Under the pieces are notes generated by a model, which saw only the letters and a program-made list of their open reading frames with translations, searched no databases and was not told where the DNA came from. From positions 3,156,771 to 3,220,770 of the forward strand of contig NW_026946366.1 of assembly GCF_035222375.1 (NCBI RefSeq): a stretch of DNA of 64,000 bases, in the 5' to 3' direction. Origin of the DNA: Podospora pseudocomata (lineage: Eukaryota; Ascomycota; Sordariomycetes; Sordariales; Podosporaceae). Of this stretch, positions 34,536 to 44,026 are shown one piece after another. A program made the translations under genes and the position numbers. How positions within the stretch are numbered: the stretch's first letter is position 1; every line of letters starts with the position of its first letter.

Positions 34536-35918
34536 ATGCCGGGTCCCCTCGCTGCCTTGATACCGGTCATTGCTGGCGCTGCTGCACGCGCAGCACCTCC
34601 CGCAGTCGGTAAGGCAGCTGCTCAAAGTGTTGCCAAAGCCGCACCCAAGACTGCTGCACCCAAGCCTGCTGCTCCCAAGCCTCAGCCTCCCAAGCAGAAC
34701 AACCCGCCCAAGCCCAAAGACGACAAGAAGCCTGAGCAAAAGAAGGATGACAAGAAGCCCGAGCAAAAGAAGGATGACAAGAAGCCTGAACCAAAGAAGG
34801 ACGACAAAAAGCCCGAGCAAAAGGACGAGAAAAAGCCCGAGCAAAAGAAGGACGAGAAAAAGCCCGATGACAAGAAGCAGGATAATAAGCCTGGGCAGAA
34901 GAAGGACGACAAAAAGCCCGATGACAAGAAGCAGGATAATAAGCCTGGGCAGAAGAAGGACGAGAAAAAGCCCGATGACAAGAAGCAGAATAATAAACAG
35001 AAGAAGCCTACGCGTGGCTGTGAGAAGAAGGAGGAACTCACAGAACAAGCTCTCGACACTACTTCTCAAGTCATCGATCGCATCACGAACCGCCCTGGCC
35101 GGGACGATGATGCCACCTCAGATTCTCTCAAACTCGCAGGGCCCAAGCCCAAGAACCCCGTGGTGGCGCCCAAGGCTCCCAAGGCCGGTGATGTACTTGT
35201 CTCCCTTGCTGTTAAGAACAACGGCCAGGATTGGTTCTGGTTCGTCCACCACCCTACCGAGACCAACACAGGCATGACCATGCATGCCGAGGGTACCATC
35301 ACCAAGGGATTTACGGTTAAACTCACACGCAAGACCACCGTCGAAAAGCTCGAGTCTGCCACGGGCACCAAGTCACTCGAGCTGATCAAGCTGCAGTGGG
35401 TTGAGAAGCGTTGGTGGGACGAGGACATGTTCGCCCCCAACAAGGCTGCCAAGGCGGAGGCTCCCTTTGAGACAACCGCGTATGGCGTAAAGCCTCCCAC
35501 AGTGACCGAGTGCGCTCCCGTCAAGGAGACCGCCACTGAGATGGCCATGGATAGGATGACCGCCCGTATCAAGCGCAAGGACGACAAGACCTGGGTCCTC
35601 GAGTCGTGCGAGGCTCTGGTCCGTGCCGGAGCCCTCAAGCAGAACGTCTTGACCTTCCTTGAGAAGCTCAAGGACAGCTACGGCACCCTCGGCGGCAAGA
35701 AGCCCACCGGCCCCAATGTTAGCCCGGCCAACCCTGGCAAACAGCCGATCTGCGGTACTCCCAGCAGGGGCGGAGATAGCCTCCCTACCAAGACCAATAG
35801 GCCTAATATGCCGAGCACACCTGGGAATGCTACACCGCGTAAGACTGGAAATGGCACTCCAAAGAAGGGCGTCACTGGAAAGCCTCCTGCCATCAACGCG
35901 GCTGCTGTCAACAAATAG
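34536..35918 (+). CDS. KKP-repeat protein with unknown C-terminal domain
   Basis: A 460-residue protein I do not recognise. The start is ATG 34536 in CACCATGCC context; the open frame extends upstream but without an ATG. An Ala/Gly-rich N-terminal helix (LAALIPVIAGAAARAA) and an Ala/Pro/Lys stretch lead to about 100 residues of imperfect Lys-Pro-Asp-Gln repeats (DDKKPEQKK type). A compact region of about 170 residues follows, starting VLVSLAVKNNGQDWFWFVHH. It keeps a His in MTMHAEG and a Cys in VLESCEALVRAG. The order strand-rich, His, then Cys on a late helix loosely recalls papain-like folds, but I would not assign that. The C-terminus is Pro/Thr/Lys-rich and disordered. Lysine-rich and intronless. 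No clear signal peptide. Confidence 0.75.
   Translation: MPGPLAALIPVIAGAAARAAPPAVGKAAAQSVAKAAPKTAAPKPAAPKPQPPKQNNPPKPKDDKKPEQKKDDKKPEQKKDDKKPEPKKDDKKPEQKDEKKPEQKKDEKKPDDKKQDNKPGQKKDDKKPDDKKQDNKPGQKKDEKKPDDKKQNNKQKKPTRGCEKKEELTEQALDTTSQVIDRITNRPGRDDDATSDSLKLAGPKPKNPVVAPKAPKAGDVLVSLAVKNNGQDWFWFVHHPTETNTGMTMHAEGTITKGFTVKLTRKTTVEKLESATGTKSLELIKLQWVEKRWWDEDMFAPNKAAKAEAPFETTAYGVKPPTVTECAPVKETATEMAMDRMTARIKRKDDKTWVLESCEALVRAGALKQNVLTFLEKLKDSYGTLGGKKPTGPNVSPANPGKQPICGTPSRGGDSLPTKTNRPNMPSTPGNATPRKTGNGTPKKGVTGKPPAINAAAVNK
34719..35009 (+). repeat. In-frame 27/54 bp coding minisatellite
   Basis: About four copies of a 27 bp unit (GACAAGAAGCC + GAGCAAAAGAAG type) are followed by about two and a half copies of a 54 bp unit whose core is GATGACAAGAAGCAGGATAA. 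All keep the reading frame. This type of array often differs in copy number between strains. Confidence 0.85.
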
Positions 35919-36376
35919 TGGGCATGTATCGCCTCCTAGCGCAATATTTCCATTTTCATGTTTTGGTTATTTAGACGGTTAGAATACAATGATGGTAAAT
36001 CTGGGCGTTCTCTGGTAGAAACAGGCGCTGTTCTTCCATTCTTTCGCTATGTCTGGTTGGTTTGCTGGTAGTGTAAATGGTGTCAGAGTGATAAATTGAG
36101 CTGGTACTCAAAGTATATGCAACGAAGTCTCCCCCATTCCGTGCTGAATATTACCTGGATACTGTATTGGTATTGCTGATGAGAAAAGGAGGACATGGAG
36201 CTGACCCTAACCCTCACCGGCCCCCTTGAATCCCCCCTGACGAATCTCCGAACCCACATCCCTTCAAATTCCAGTGACATTGACATGAAAAGAGGAGTCA
36301 CCCGGTATTCTCCTCCAAGATTGATACTGAGGCCAGCCCAAAACTACATGTTCCTGTCACGAACACAAACACCAGA
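35919..36376. other. Intergenic
   Basis: 3' flank of the KKP-repeat gene and upstream region of the membrane-protein locus. No other feature seen. Confidence 0.5.
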
Positions 36377-37765
36377 ATGCAATTGGCCGATACTCCCCAA
36401 CCAGCCAGCTCATACTCACGTGAACGGCACATTGTACTGCTGGAATAGAGACCTTGACACTTCATACTGAATACACGAGCATGCCTTTAGCTGTCTCAAT
36501 TTCGATAGCCAGAACTGCGTGTGCCCGCGCCTCAAAGCAGACCCCGAGGTGGCCGGGATAGGTGTACGTGATGTTGAATTTGCGCTTGTTGGCAGCTCCA
36601 TATACATTTCTAATCAGCTTTCCGATGAGCTCTAGGTAATCCTCGCCTTCTTCATCACTGCTTTCCTGACCGTCATCTCCACGACATTCACCCTCCTCCT
36701 CACTCGCACCGATGGCCCCTTATCTCCTGACGGAACCTGGCCGCCTCCATCCTCCCTGGCCCACCCTCCCACTCTCAACAAGACCAATCATGTCTCAAGA
36801 CAATACATCGCCCAACCATTCGTTGTCTTTCTTCACTCTCATGGAGTCAACATTCCCGTCATAGCCGCCTGCGCCACCGATCTCGTTATCTCCCTCTCCG
36901 ACACCCAGCTCGTCACCGGCCTCGCCGTGCTCGTCGGTGCGCTCGCCTCCCTGTACCGCAGCGACATGATGAACCAATGTCGGTCTATCATTTCACCATC
37001 GCCTCTGACCTGGCCTGGTTCTCGTCCACCACACATCTCTCCTCGCTGCTGGTTCTCCGTTACCACCCACGAATCTCGGCCAAAAATGGCCACCGACCCA
37101 CTCATATCCGGCCCTGGACGGTGCGCCTCCCGTTAACAATACGACTTGTCCTCATGGCTGTTTTCGCCGCTCTTCTCCTCTGGGCCACCACGCTGGGGGG
37201 ATACCAGTACTGGTACAGCATCATGGCCTGCCCCGCCAAATGTACGCTGACACACCCCTGGGGCGGCGAGCCGGAGACGTGGGTGGCGGTGAACACGGTG
37301 CTGATTGTGTACGGCTACTCGGCGCGCATGCTGGAGCTCTCGGTTACAGCGAGGAAGTACTGGCTGGATCATCTGAGGCCTCATGTTCTTACTCGGGACA
37401 ACAAATTCCCTGTGCCGAGGCTCAGGCAGGGCCTTGTCGGGATGATGGTCTCGACAGCCAGGATGCTCTTGTTTTGCTTCTGGAACGCGTTGGGGTCGGA
37501 TTTGTGTGACGTGCTCGAGATGATGGTTTGGTTTGCACTGGGATGTTTTTGGATCGCCGAAGATCGAAGATGGGGGCAGGCAGAGATGGAAGGAGAGCAT
37601 CAACAGGCGGAGAATCGGCTAGGGTATGGGCAGCTAATACCCATCGTCTTGTTATTACTGCCCCTAATAGCGCTTGTTGAATCCTACGCACACCACTCGG
37701 AAGCAGACAAAAAGATGAGGTTTGGGCAGTGCAGTTGTGGTGGCTGTGAATGGCACGGATGCTGA
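36377..37765 (+). pseudogene. Fungal integral membrane protein gene with a one-base frameshift
   Basis: The locus encodes a polytopic protein of a fungal family seen by CPRLKADPEVAGIG, SLSDTQLVTGLAVLVGALAS and SVYHFTIASDLAWFSSTTH. Exon pieces: a tentative first exon 36377-36433, exon 36480-36563, intron 36564-36635 (GTACGT...CTCTAG), then a frame running to about 36980. There the frame must shift by one base to enter the long frame 36977-37765. The break falls inside a conserved block that is continuous in relatives, and no intron fits there. The downstream frame has four or five membrane segments (LVLMAVFAALLLWATTLGG, IPIVLLLLPLIALV). Either a real inactivating indel or a base-call error. 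The first exon and its 46 bp intron are uncertain. Function of the family unknown. Confidence 0.6.
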
Positions 37766-37921
37766 GTGATCTCAAGTACCTTAGGACGGAGGAGCAAGAG
37801 AAATTTCATATCCGTATTGGTCGTAACACATAACAAGATCTACCTCTATCCCATGACCCAAACAAAAACACAACCACCATAGGGGGTATCAAGCAACGCC
37901 GTATATCCTGTCTTGTCCATC

Positions 37922-39550
37922 TCAATACCAAGCTGACTTCTTTCCGGCCTCGATGCTGTCGACGATGGTGCACTTTTCCGTCTGGCACACCTTTTTCCGC
38001 TCCAGAAACTTCCATTTGGGGCCTAACGGACCGGTGATGTAGTGATACTCACCAAAGAGCCTCCACTGTCGTTCGTCACTGAGAGGATAAACATCATCAC
38101 CCCAGTACCCATCAAAATGGAACCAGGACGTTGGTGCTTCTGGGTTTGACGACGCAGGCTGTAAGCTCGTTCGGTTTCGACCTGCCGGGACTGCCTTGGA
38201 TTCCTCGTGATCAACCTCGTAGTCGTACCAATAGGCGTAGTTGTTCAGTGCGGGATCCCAGAGTGGACCCTTGTCGGTGATGTCCTTGAGCATCTTGAAA
38301 GGCAAGACGTATGGGTGGAGCCCAGGATTGGCGTACATGGCATGACTTCCAACAGCGGAGTAGATAACTGGACGAGCCGGCTTACTGTGGTTTTGGGACC
38401 GCTTCTCCATGGCGTGCCACGTGTATGCCTTGCCGCCGGCATGCTCGCTGAGAAACATGGCCCGTGGAATACCGTTTTGGAACCGGACCATGCAGTGCTC
38501 CCAGTCGCCAACGTGGTTGCCAAACCTGATGTTGAGAACCGTCTGCCCTAGATTGTAGCTGTAGAAAAAGAACCAAAAGGCATCCAGGATGCCGGCTCCT
38601 TTGTCGACAAGGACCAGGACGGCAGGTGCCTTGGAATACCCGCTGGCGTCGGGCTTGCCTTTCTCCGGAAAGCTACCAACCATTGGCCGCTGAGCAGGTG
38701 AAGCCCTTCGCCGCAAGCCTCTCCCCAGATTCTTGGGCGCGGCTATGCGGTGAGGTGGGTGTTGCTTGTCTGCATCCCACCAAGTCATTCCGTCATCTGC
38801 TCTGCGAGGCTGACCGTCGTGCGAGCCCCAGTCCGCTCCATTATTGCCATTCTTGTCGTTATTGTCATTGCCATCATCGTCGTCGTCATCATCGAAAGGG
38901 GTTGGAACCCCCACTTGGCTGTGTAACCAATCAGGCCTGCTCTCGACATCATCGACGCTGGTGAGAAAGACAGTCCCATTCTCCCCGTTCAACTGCCCCA
39001 GATTGTCCAGCGCCAGGTCTTTCTTCCCATTCTCGCCATCCCACGAGGACTCCACCTTCATGTGCTTGACATGCTCTGCAATATCCGATGGCCAAAAGTT
39101 CTCGCCAGAGTACAAGTGCACCAATGGGGCATTATCCAGCACAAAGTCGGGTACCGCTCCTTTCTCGACCACTTTTGCCTTCATCTCTCCGCCTCTCCTC
39201 TTCAGATCGGCCTCCATCCAGCCCTCCTCTTGGTCCCACGTGTTTTCAAATTCCTCCTCGCCTTCCCACGCCAAAGCCAGCTTTCGTAATTCATCCATGA
39301 CGGCCTCGCCCATGCCGTGGGACAAGGCTGGAGCATCCCACCGTATGTGCTGAATCCCGCATAGGCCCAACCAACGACAAGCTTGGCGGTCGAGGAAGTT
39401 GGGCGAGGAATTGATCCATTTCTTGTCTCGCTCGGTCTCATTTTCGTCAGGTTGCGTGGGCTTGATAGCACGGGGAACAGCCCAAAGGACGAAAATGATG
39501 CTACCTAAGAAGGCAAAAGTGTATGAGAGGCGGCGGATGCCGTAAGCCAT
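37922..39550 (-). CDS. VPS62: VPS62-like protein
   Basis: A 542-residue, intronless protein of the VPS62/TDA6-like family (vacuolar sorting-associated, DUF946 type). An N-terminal signal anchor (FAFLGSIIFVLWAV) would place the rest in the lumen or outside. An Asp/Asn-rich low-complexity run (about residues 217-238, starting DDDDDDD) separates the N-terminal part from the conserved domain. Family blocks: YSYNLGQTVLNIRFGNHVGDWEHCMVRF, MFLSEHAGGKAYTW, YSAVGSHAMYANPG and WDPALNNYAYWYD, ending in GPLGPKW. The yeast relatives affect vacuolar protein targeting, but the molecular activity is not known. ATG 39550 is the first in frame and gives the anchor immediately. Confidence 0.88.
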   Translation of the reverse strand: MAYGIRRLSYTFAFLGSIIFVLWAVPRAIKPTQPDENETERDKKWINSSPNFLDRQACRWLGLCGIQHIRWDAPALSHGMGEAVMDELRKLALAWEGEEEFENTWDQEEGWMEADLKRRGGEMKAKVVEKGAVPDFVLDNAPLVHLYSGENFWPSDIAEHVKHMKVESSWDGENGKKDLALDNLGQLNGENGTVFLTSVDDVESRPDWLHSQVGVPTPFDDDDDDDGNDNNDKNGNNGADWGSHDGQPRRADDGMTWWDADKQHPPHRIAAPKNLGRGLRRRASPAQRPMVGSFPEKGKPDASGYSKAPAVLVLVDKGAGILDAFWFFFYSYNLGQTVLNIRFGNHVGDWEHCMVRFQNGIPRAMFLSEHAGGKAYTWHAMEKRSQNHSKPARPVIYSAVGSHAMYANPGLHPYVLPFKMLKDITDKGPLWDPALNNYAYWYDYEVDHEESKAVPAGRNRTSLQPASSNPEAPTSWFHFDGYWGDDVYPLSDERQWRLFGEYHYITGPLGPKWKFLERKKVCQTEKCTIVDSIEAGKKSAWY

Positions 39551-40186
39551 GTTGATGTTTCTAAGGGTGGTGAAGGACTCGAGATGGGGGAAATGTAGGA
39601 ATGTGGTGTCACCGCTGCTTCATGTACGCAAGTCCGCATTGGGTTGTTAGGTAACAAATAACGTGGGATTGCTAAGCACCAAGCCGCCAAACGGAGCGGG
39701 GACGCAGGATGACAGGATGACAGGATGAAGCGCAGAGATGGGAATAAAGAGTGACAAACCGGGCCGCAGAGTGCGCGGGATGAGGGCATCAACCATACTT
39801 GGGAGGAAAGGGAAGAGGAAAGATGGAAAAGGCAAAAAAAAAGGATCAACAATGGGACAAAAAGTCAAGGCATGCAGGAATCATGTGGCCCTGGGATATC
39901 CGGGAGTTGGGGTCACAACCTAACGGGAAGCCGGGAGCCCGGCAGCGTCCACGCACGTCAGCCAAGACTTGTACTGGTACCTATGCCGTAGCGGCATCTC
40001 CACTGAAGGATGGGTACCTGATCTTCTACTGCTCGAAACTCTTAGCGCTGGACAGAAACCGGAAACCCCGCCGCCAAAACCCATTCTGGGATGACAGGCC
40101 CCACCTCCCGCCTGTTCACAGGGCAATGCCAAGGATCTGCGACCTGGATGGGCTGGGAGGACATGGCTAGGGTGCTACGTATGTCA
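39551..40186. other. Intergenic upstream of VPS62-like gene
   Basis: 636 bp, purine-rich on the plus strand around 39745-39860 with several A runs. No coding signal. Confidence 0.5.
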
Positions 40187-41444
40187 TTAATCATGTTTCT
40201 CACTCCTCCATCCCTTGAGCTCGTCCCATCTCCGAGGTGTCGGCTGGTTCTGCAACACACTCCCTGACTCGGTCCTGTGCTGTGTCCCTGCTCTCGACAG
40301 CGCCGACGTATCCCTCCGAACTAACGTTGTCCTCCTCGCCCTTGTCCTAGGCCTCCTGCGCCCTCCCGACCCTCTGACAGGTCCATATGGCCTCTGCTCC
40401 ACCCCCAGCCCAGCCTGTATATTGTCCCTCCTCTTTTCTCGAAGGCTCATGTTCCTCTGCTGGTCACGATGCAGTTTCCTCCTTCTCATTTCCTCGGCTC
40501 TGTCCTCCACCATAAGTCGGTTCTGGTGCGTCTCCACTGATGTGATGGTCACTTCGTCCGTCTCGTTACGTTTGCGCTTGAGGGAGATGAGATCCTCGAG
40601 AAAGTGCGCCTGCGGCTGCCGCTGCCCGCTCTTGTCGCCGCCGACATGAACGTAGATGCCACCGTTGCGCTTGTACCGAGCTGGCAAGTCTTCCTCTTGA
40701 GAGTCAAGCCCCATAGCATCGTCCTGCTCTCCATGGCCATTCGCAGGGTTCTTGTTGCGAAGAGTGGTCTCTGTAAAGTTGATTCTGCACGCGCTGGCCG
40801 CGATCAAATCGATGTTTTGGTTCAAGTTCCTCAGGGCGGGCAGAGGAACTTGTTCGTCGCGGGGGGTGAATATCATCTCGGTGCCAATGTTTGCGCACCA
40901 TGAACCGCGAAACACGTGGTTGCGGTATGATACCAAGGGCCTTTCCGAGTGTAGGTCGAGTATCTGGATCTCTTCGGCCGACACATTAGTGTTGGTCGGC
41001 AACTCCATGTAGTCTCTATCTTGTCCATTGTCGAGTTTCAACTGGGGATCGACTGGCGGCTCTGTCGGCGCTCGCGGAGGCTGCAGCCCGGAATTGTCGC
41101 GCTTGTCAGCTTCTTCCCGCTCGGGTGGTTCGTTATCATCGACATCCTTGTCATCAATGAAGGCCGCATTCGAGGCTTGGGGCTCGGCGGCATTGAACAG
41201 TGGGTTGTACCAAACTCGGTAGCCCCCGCGCGTGTTATGGATAATGTCGTCGGTTCGGCGCTCGAGAAAGTCGCGAACAGAGAGATCGAGGGTAATGTAG
41301 TAGGTCTACGGAAGCTGTCAGCGTGTGCGACTCACAGGATTTCAGTCGCCGACATGCCTCTTTCTCGGTAGCTGAGTACTCGAATTCCCACTCGTCCTCG
41401 TTCTCTACCAGCAGAGCGTGGTTAGCCTCGACATGCGACGGCAT
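40187..41444 (-). CDS. TFIIIC triple-barrel subunit (Sfc7/tau55-related)
   Basis: Subunit of the RNA polymerase III factor TFIIIC. It matches the triple-barrel domain by EDEWEFEYSATEKE-TYYITLDLS at the N-terminus and LVSYRNHVFRGSWCANIGTEMIF further on. Exons: 41444-41358 and 41305-40187, giving 401 residues. The 52 bp intron (41306-41357) begins GCATGT and ends CGTAG with a good CTGAC branch site. It is a GC-AG intron, and no GT donor restores the frame. The C-terminal half is basic and probably disordered (RRKLHRDQQRNMSLREKRRD, GGRRRPRTRARRTT). An in-frame ATG also exists at 41573, but 41444 places the domain at the usual distance from the start. It is divergent from his7 across 506 bp. Confidence 0.85.
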
Positions 41445-41950
41445 TGCGTTGCGCGCGAGATGTTGCTGCCGCTGAATGAGAGTTGAAGATGAATTACGGG
41501 GGGTTGTAGGCTTCGCGGATGGTGTGAAGTAAGGTAGCCTGCCAAAGTACGGCCTGCTGTTCAGAGTCGACACAGTGACAAGTCTGCGGTGAGTTGCTTG
41601 GTGGCTTCCGAGGTCCCGTCTGGGTAATGGGAGACTTGCAGGGGTCGCAGCTGAGCTTCCGATGGATTGATTGTCAAAAGTTAGCGGTCAGCATTGGCAG
41701 AACGCTGCGCGTCGAACCCGGCATGCCGATAGCGGGGAAACTTTGGCTTATCGCGTGGACCTAGTGGTGGGTTCACCCGCTGTGACGGGGCATTGCCCCG
41801 CCATGAAATGCCCCGCGAATATTTTGAATCACTGCCCTGAGGATCACCAGGGGTTGACTCATTGGATAGGTATTCCCGTCGTGCCCTTTCCCACTGACAA
41901 CATCACCTTGAATCGTCTCGAAGCCTCCCTGGTTGCAGTCGCAAATCAAA
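41445..41950. other. Divergent intergenic, TFIIIC subunit / his7
   Basis: 506 bp bidirectional promoter region containing the TGACTCA/CCAAT pair described separately. The alternative TFIIIC start (41573) would extend into it. Confidence 0.6.
41855..41865 (+). promoter_or_regulatory. CPC1/Gcn4 site TGACTCA overlapping a CCAAT box
   Basis: A perfect palindromic Gcn4/CPC1 target, TGACTCA (41855-41861), overlaps ATTGG (41861-41865, CCAAT on the minus strand), about 90 bp upstream of the his7 ATG. Histidine genes are classic targets of cross-pathway control, so induction on amino-acid starvation is expected. Confidence 0.75.
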
Positions 41951-43672
41951 ATGCCAAAGGTTTATCTTCTCGATTATGTCGCCGGCAACGTGCGCAGTCT
42001 TGTGAACGCCATTGAAAAGTGTGGCTACGTGGTCGAGTGGATCCGGTCGCCGGAGGATGTCCCAAAAGCAGAGGTATTGTGTGCTCGCCCTGTCGGAGAG
42101 GAGGATAGGGAATACTGACATGCTGGGTATCGCACGTAGAAACTGATTCTGCCTGGTGTCGGACACTTTGGCCACTGCCTCTCGCAGCTTTCCGCCGCCG
42201 GCTTCCTCCCCGCGATCCGAGCCCACATTGATGCCGGCAAGCCGTTTATGGGCATTTGCGTCGGTCTCCAGGCACTCTTCTCCAGCTCAGCCGAAGACGC
42301 AGACTGCCCGGGTATTTGTCTCATACCAGGAAGTCTCGATCGATTCGACGACAGTGTGAAAGCTGTGCCCCATATTGGCTGGAACAATGCTTCCTGTCCC
42401 ACGAATCCAACGCTTTATGGCTTGAGCCCAGATTCGAAATACTACTATGTGCACTCGTACAAATACCCCTACGTCAAGGGCGAGCTGGAAAGCCATGGTT
42501 GGGCCGTGGCAACAGGCACATATGGCACCGAAACCTTTGTCGGCGCCGTGGCTAAAGGAAACGTCCTGGCCACCCAGTTCCACCCCGAAAAGAGCGGCGT
42601 CGCCGGTCTCCGAGTGATCCGATCTTTCCTCGACGGTTCGGGAGCGAAGGCGCTGGCCGAGCATCTCCCACAAGAAAGCAACATCGCTGCCGAACTCGTT
42701 CCCAAAGATGGCCTTACGCGCCGTGTCATTGCCTGCCTCGACGTGCGCACCAACGACCAGGGTGATCTCGTTGTCACCAAAGGCGATCAGTATGATGTGC
42801 GGGAAAAGGGCTCTGATCGCAACGTCCGCAACCTCGGAAAGCCGGTTGAAATGGCCAAGAAGTACTATGAACAGGGTGCTGACGAGGTCACGTTTCTCAA
42901 CATCACTTCCTTCCGTGACTGCCCCGTCGCCGACCTCCCCATGCTCGAAATCCTCCGGCGCACTTCCGAGACAGTCTTTGTTCCTCTGACGATCGGCGGT
43001 GGCATCAGGGATACCGTTGACGTCGATGGAACCAAGGTTTCGGCCCTCGAAATAGCAACCATGTACTTCAAATCTGGCGCCGACAAGGTTTCCATCGGCT
43101 CAGATGCTGTCATTGCGGCCGAGGAGTATTACAATGCTGGAAAGACGCTGTTTGGAAACACGGCCATCGAGCAGATCAGCAAAGCATACGGCAACCAGGC
43201 CGTCGTTGTTAGCATCGACCCCAAGAGGGTTTATGTGCCGAAACAAGAGGCCACACGTCACGCCACTCTCAAGACAAAGTTTCCGGGGCCAAAGGGAGAA
43301 GAGTACTGCTGGTATGCCTGCACAATCAAGGGGGGTCGGGAGACGAGAGATCTGGACGTGGTGGAGCTCACCCAAGCCGTCGAGGCAATGGGCGCGGGCG
43401 AGATTCTTCTCAACTGCATCGACAAGGACGGCACAAACAGCGGGTTTGATCTCGAGTTGATCAACCAGGTCAAGGGGGCTGTCAGGATACCTGTCATTGC
43501 TAGCAGTGGTGCGGGAAATCCTGGACACTTTGATGAGGTGTTTAGGGAGACGACAACCGACGCCGCGCTGGGTGCCGGTATGTTCCATAGAGGGGAGTAT
43601 ACGGTACAGCAGGTGAAGGATTATCTGGCCGGCAAAAAGTTAGTGGTGAGGAAATTCGAGGGGGAGTTTTGA
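41951..43672 (+). CDS. his7: Imidazole glycerol phosphate synthase (HisH-HisF fusion)
   Basis: Fifth step of histidine synthesis. The glutaminase half releases ammonia and the cyclase half joins it to PRFAR, giving IGP and AICAR. Exons: 41951-42073 and 42140-43672 (intron 66 bp, GTATTG...CACGTAG), 551 residues. HisH part: [15 protein letters not shown] at the start, the [10 protein letters not shown] oxyanion strand, nucleophile Cys in [12 protein letters not shown] and catalytic His in QFHPEKSG. HisF part, from about residue 235: RVIACLDVR (catalytic Asp), [54 protein letters not shown] (catalytic Asp) and [10 protein letters not shown]. Complete, with both active sites intact. Regulation: TGACTCA upstream. 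Confidence 0.97.
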
Positions 43673-44026
43673 GATGTGTACAGTTCTGGAGAAAAGCAGG
43701 TGAAATTCAAGGTAGATAGCAGCAAGCAATCAGCGTGTAAATGATTGAAAAAATGTATATACTGTGGCACTGGCCGCCTCAACAGCCCTCTACCTAGACG
43801 CGAAAACCGGTCACAGGACATCACCCTCCGTATTCATTTTTTAAAATGACAAAAAGAACACACATGCAATTTTTCTCCGTCGTGAGCTAAAAGGAAGTGG
43901 TATAGAACGGATGCCGCCTCAAGTTCAGAAACCCACTGAATCAGGTCCTAGCTGAGCTGATGCATCGTCTTGGCCGTAAGAAGAAAAAAACCCAAAGTCG
44001 GAAAGAGAACTCCTGGCGCCCAGCCC
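43673..44026. other. Convergent intergenic, his7 / antizyme
   Basis: 354 bp of 3' flanks. No further feature seen. Confidence 0.55.

Noticed and set aside
34719-35009. Repeat array considered as CRISPR-like or a mobile repeat
   Set aside because: Units are directly adjacent, in frame and coding, without spacers.
34497-35069. 190-codon Leu-rich minus-strand ORF (apparent membrane protein)
   Set aside because: It is the mirror of the Lys-rich repeat on the plus strand; the Leu/Ile/Phe runs come from complementing AAG/GAC codons.
40215-40649. 144-codon plus-strand ORF opposite the TFIIIC subunit
   Set aside because: Shadow of the basic C-terminal region of the real minus-strand gene.
41445-41573. 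Longer N-terminus for the TFIIIC subunit from ATG 41573
   Set aside because: Frame is open, but the extra residues (PYFGRLPYFTPSAKPTTPRN...) are unlike the family start and extend into the shared promoter. Kept only as an alternative.
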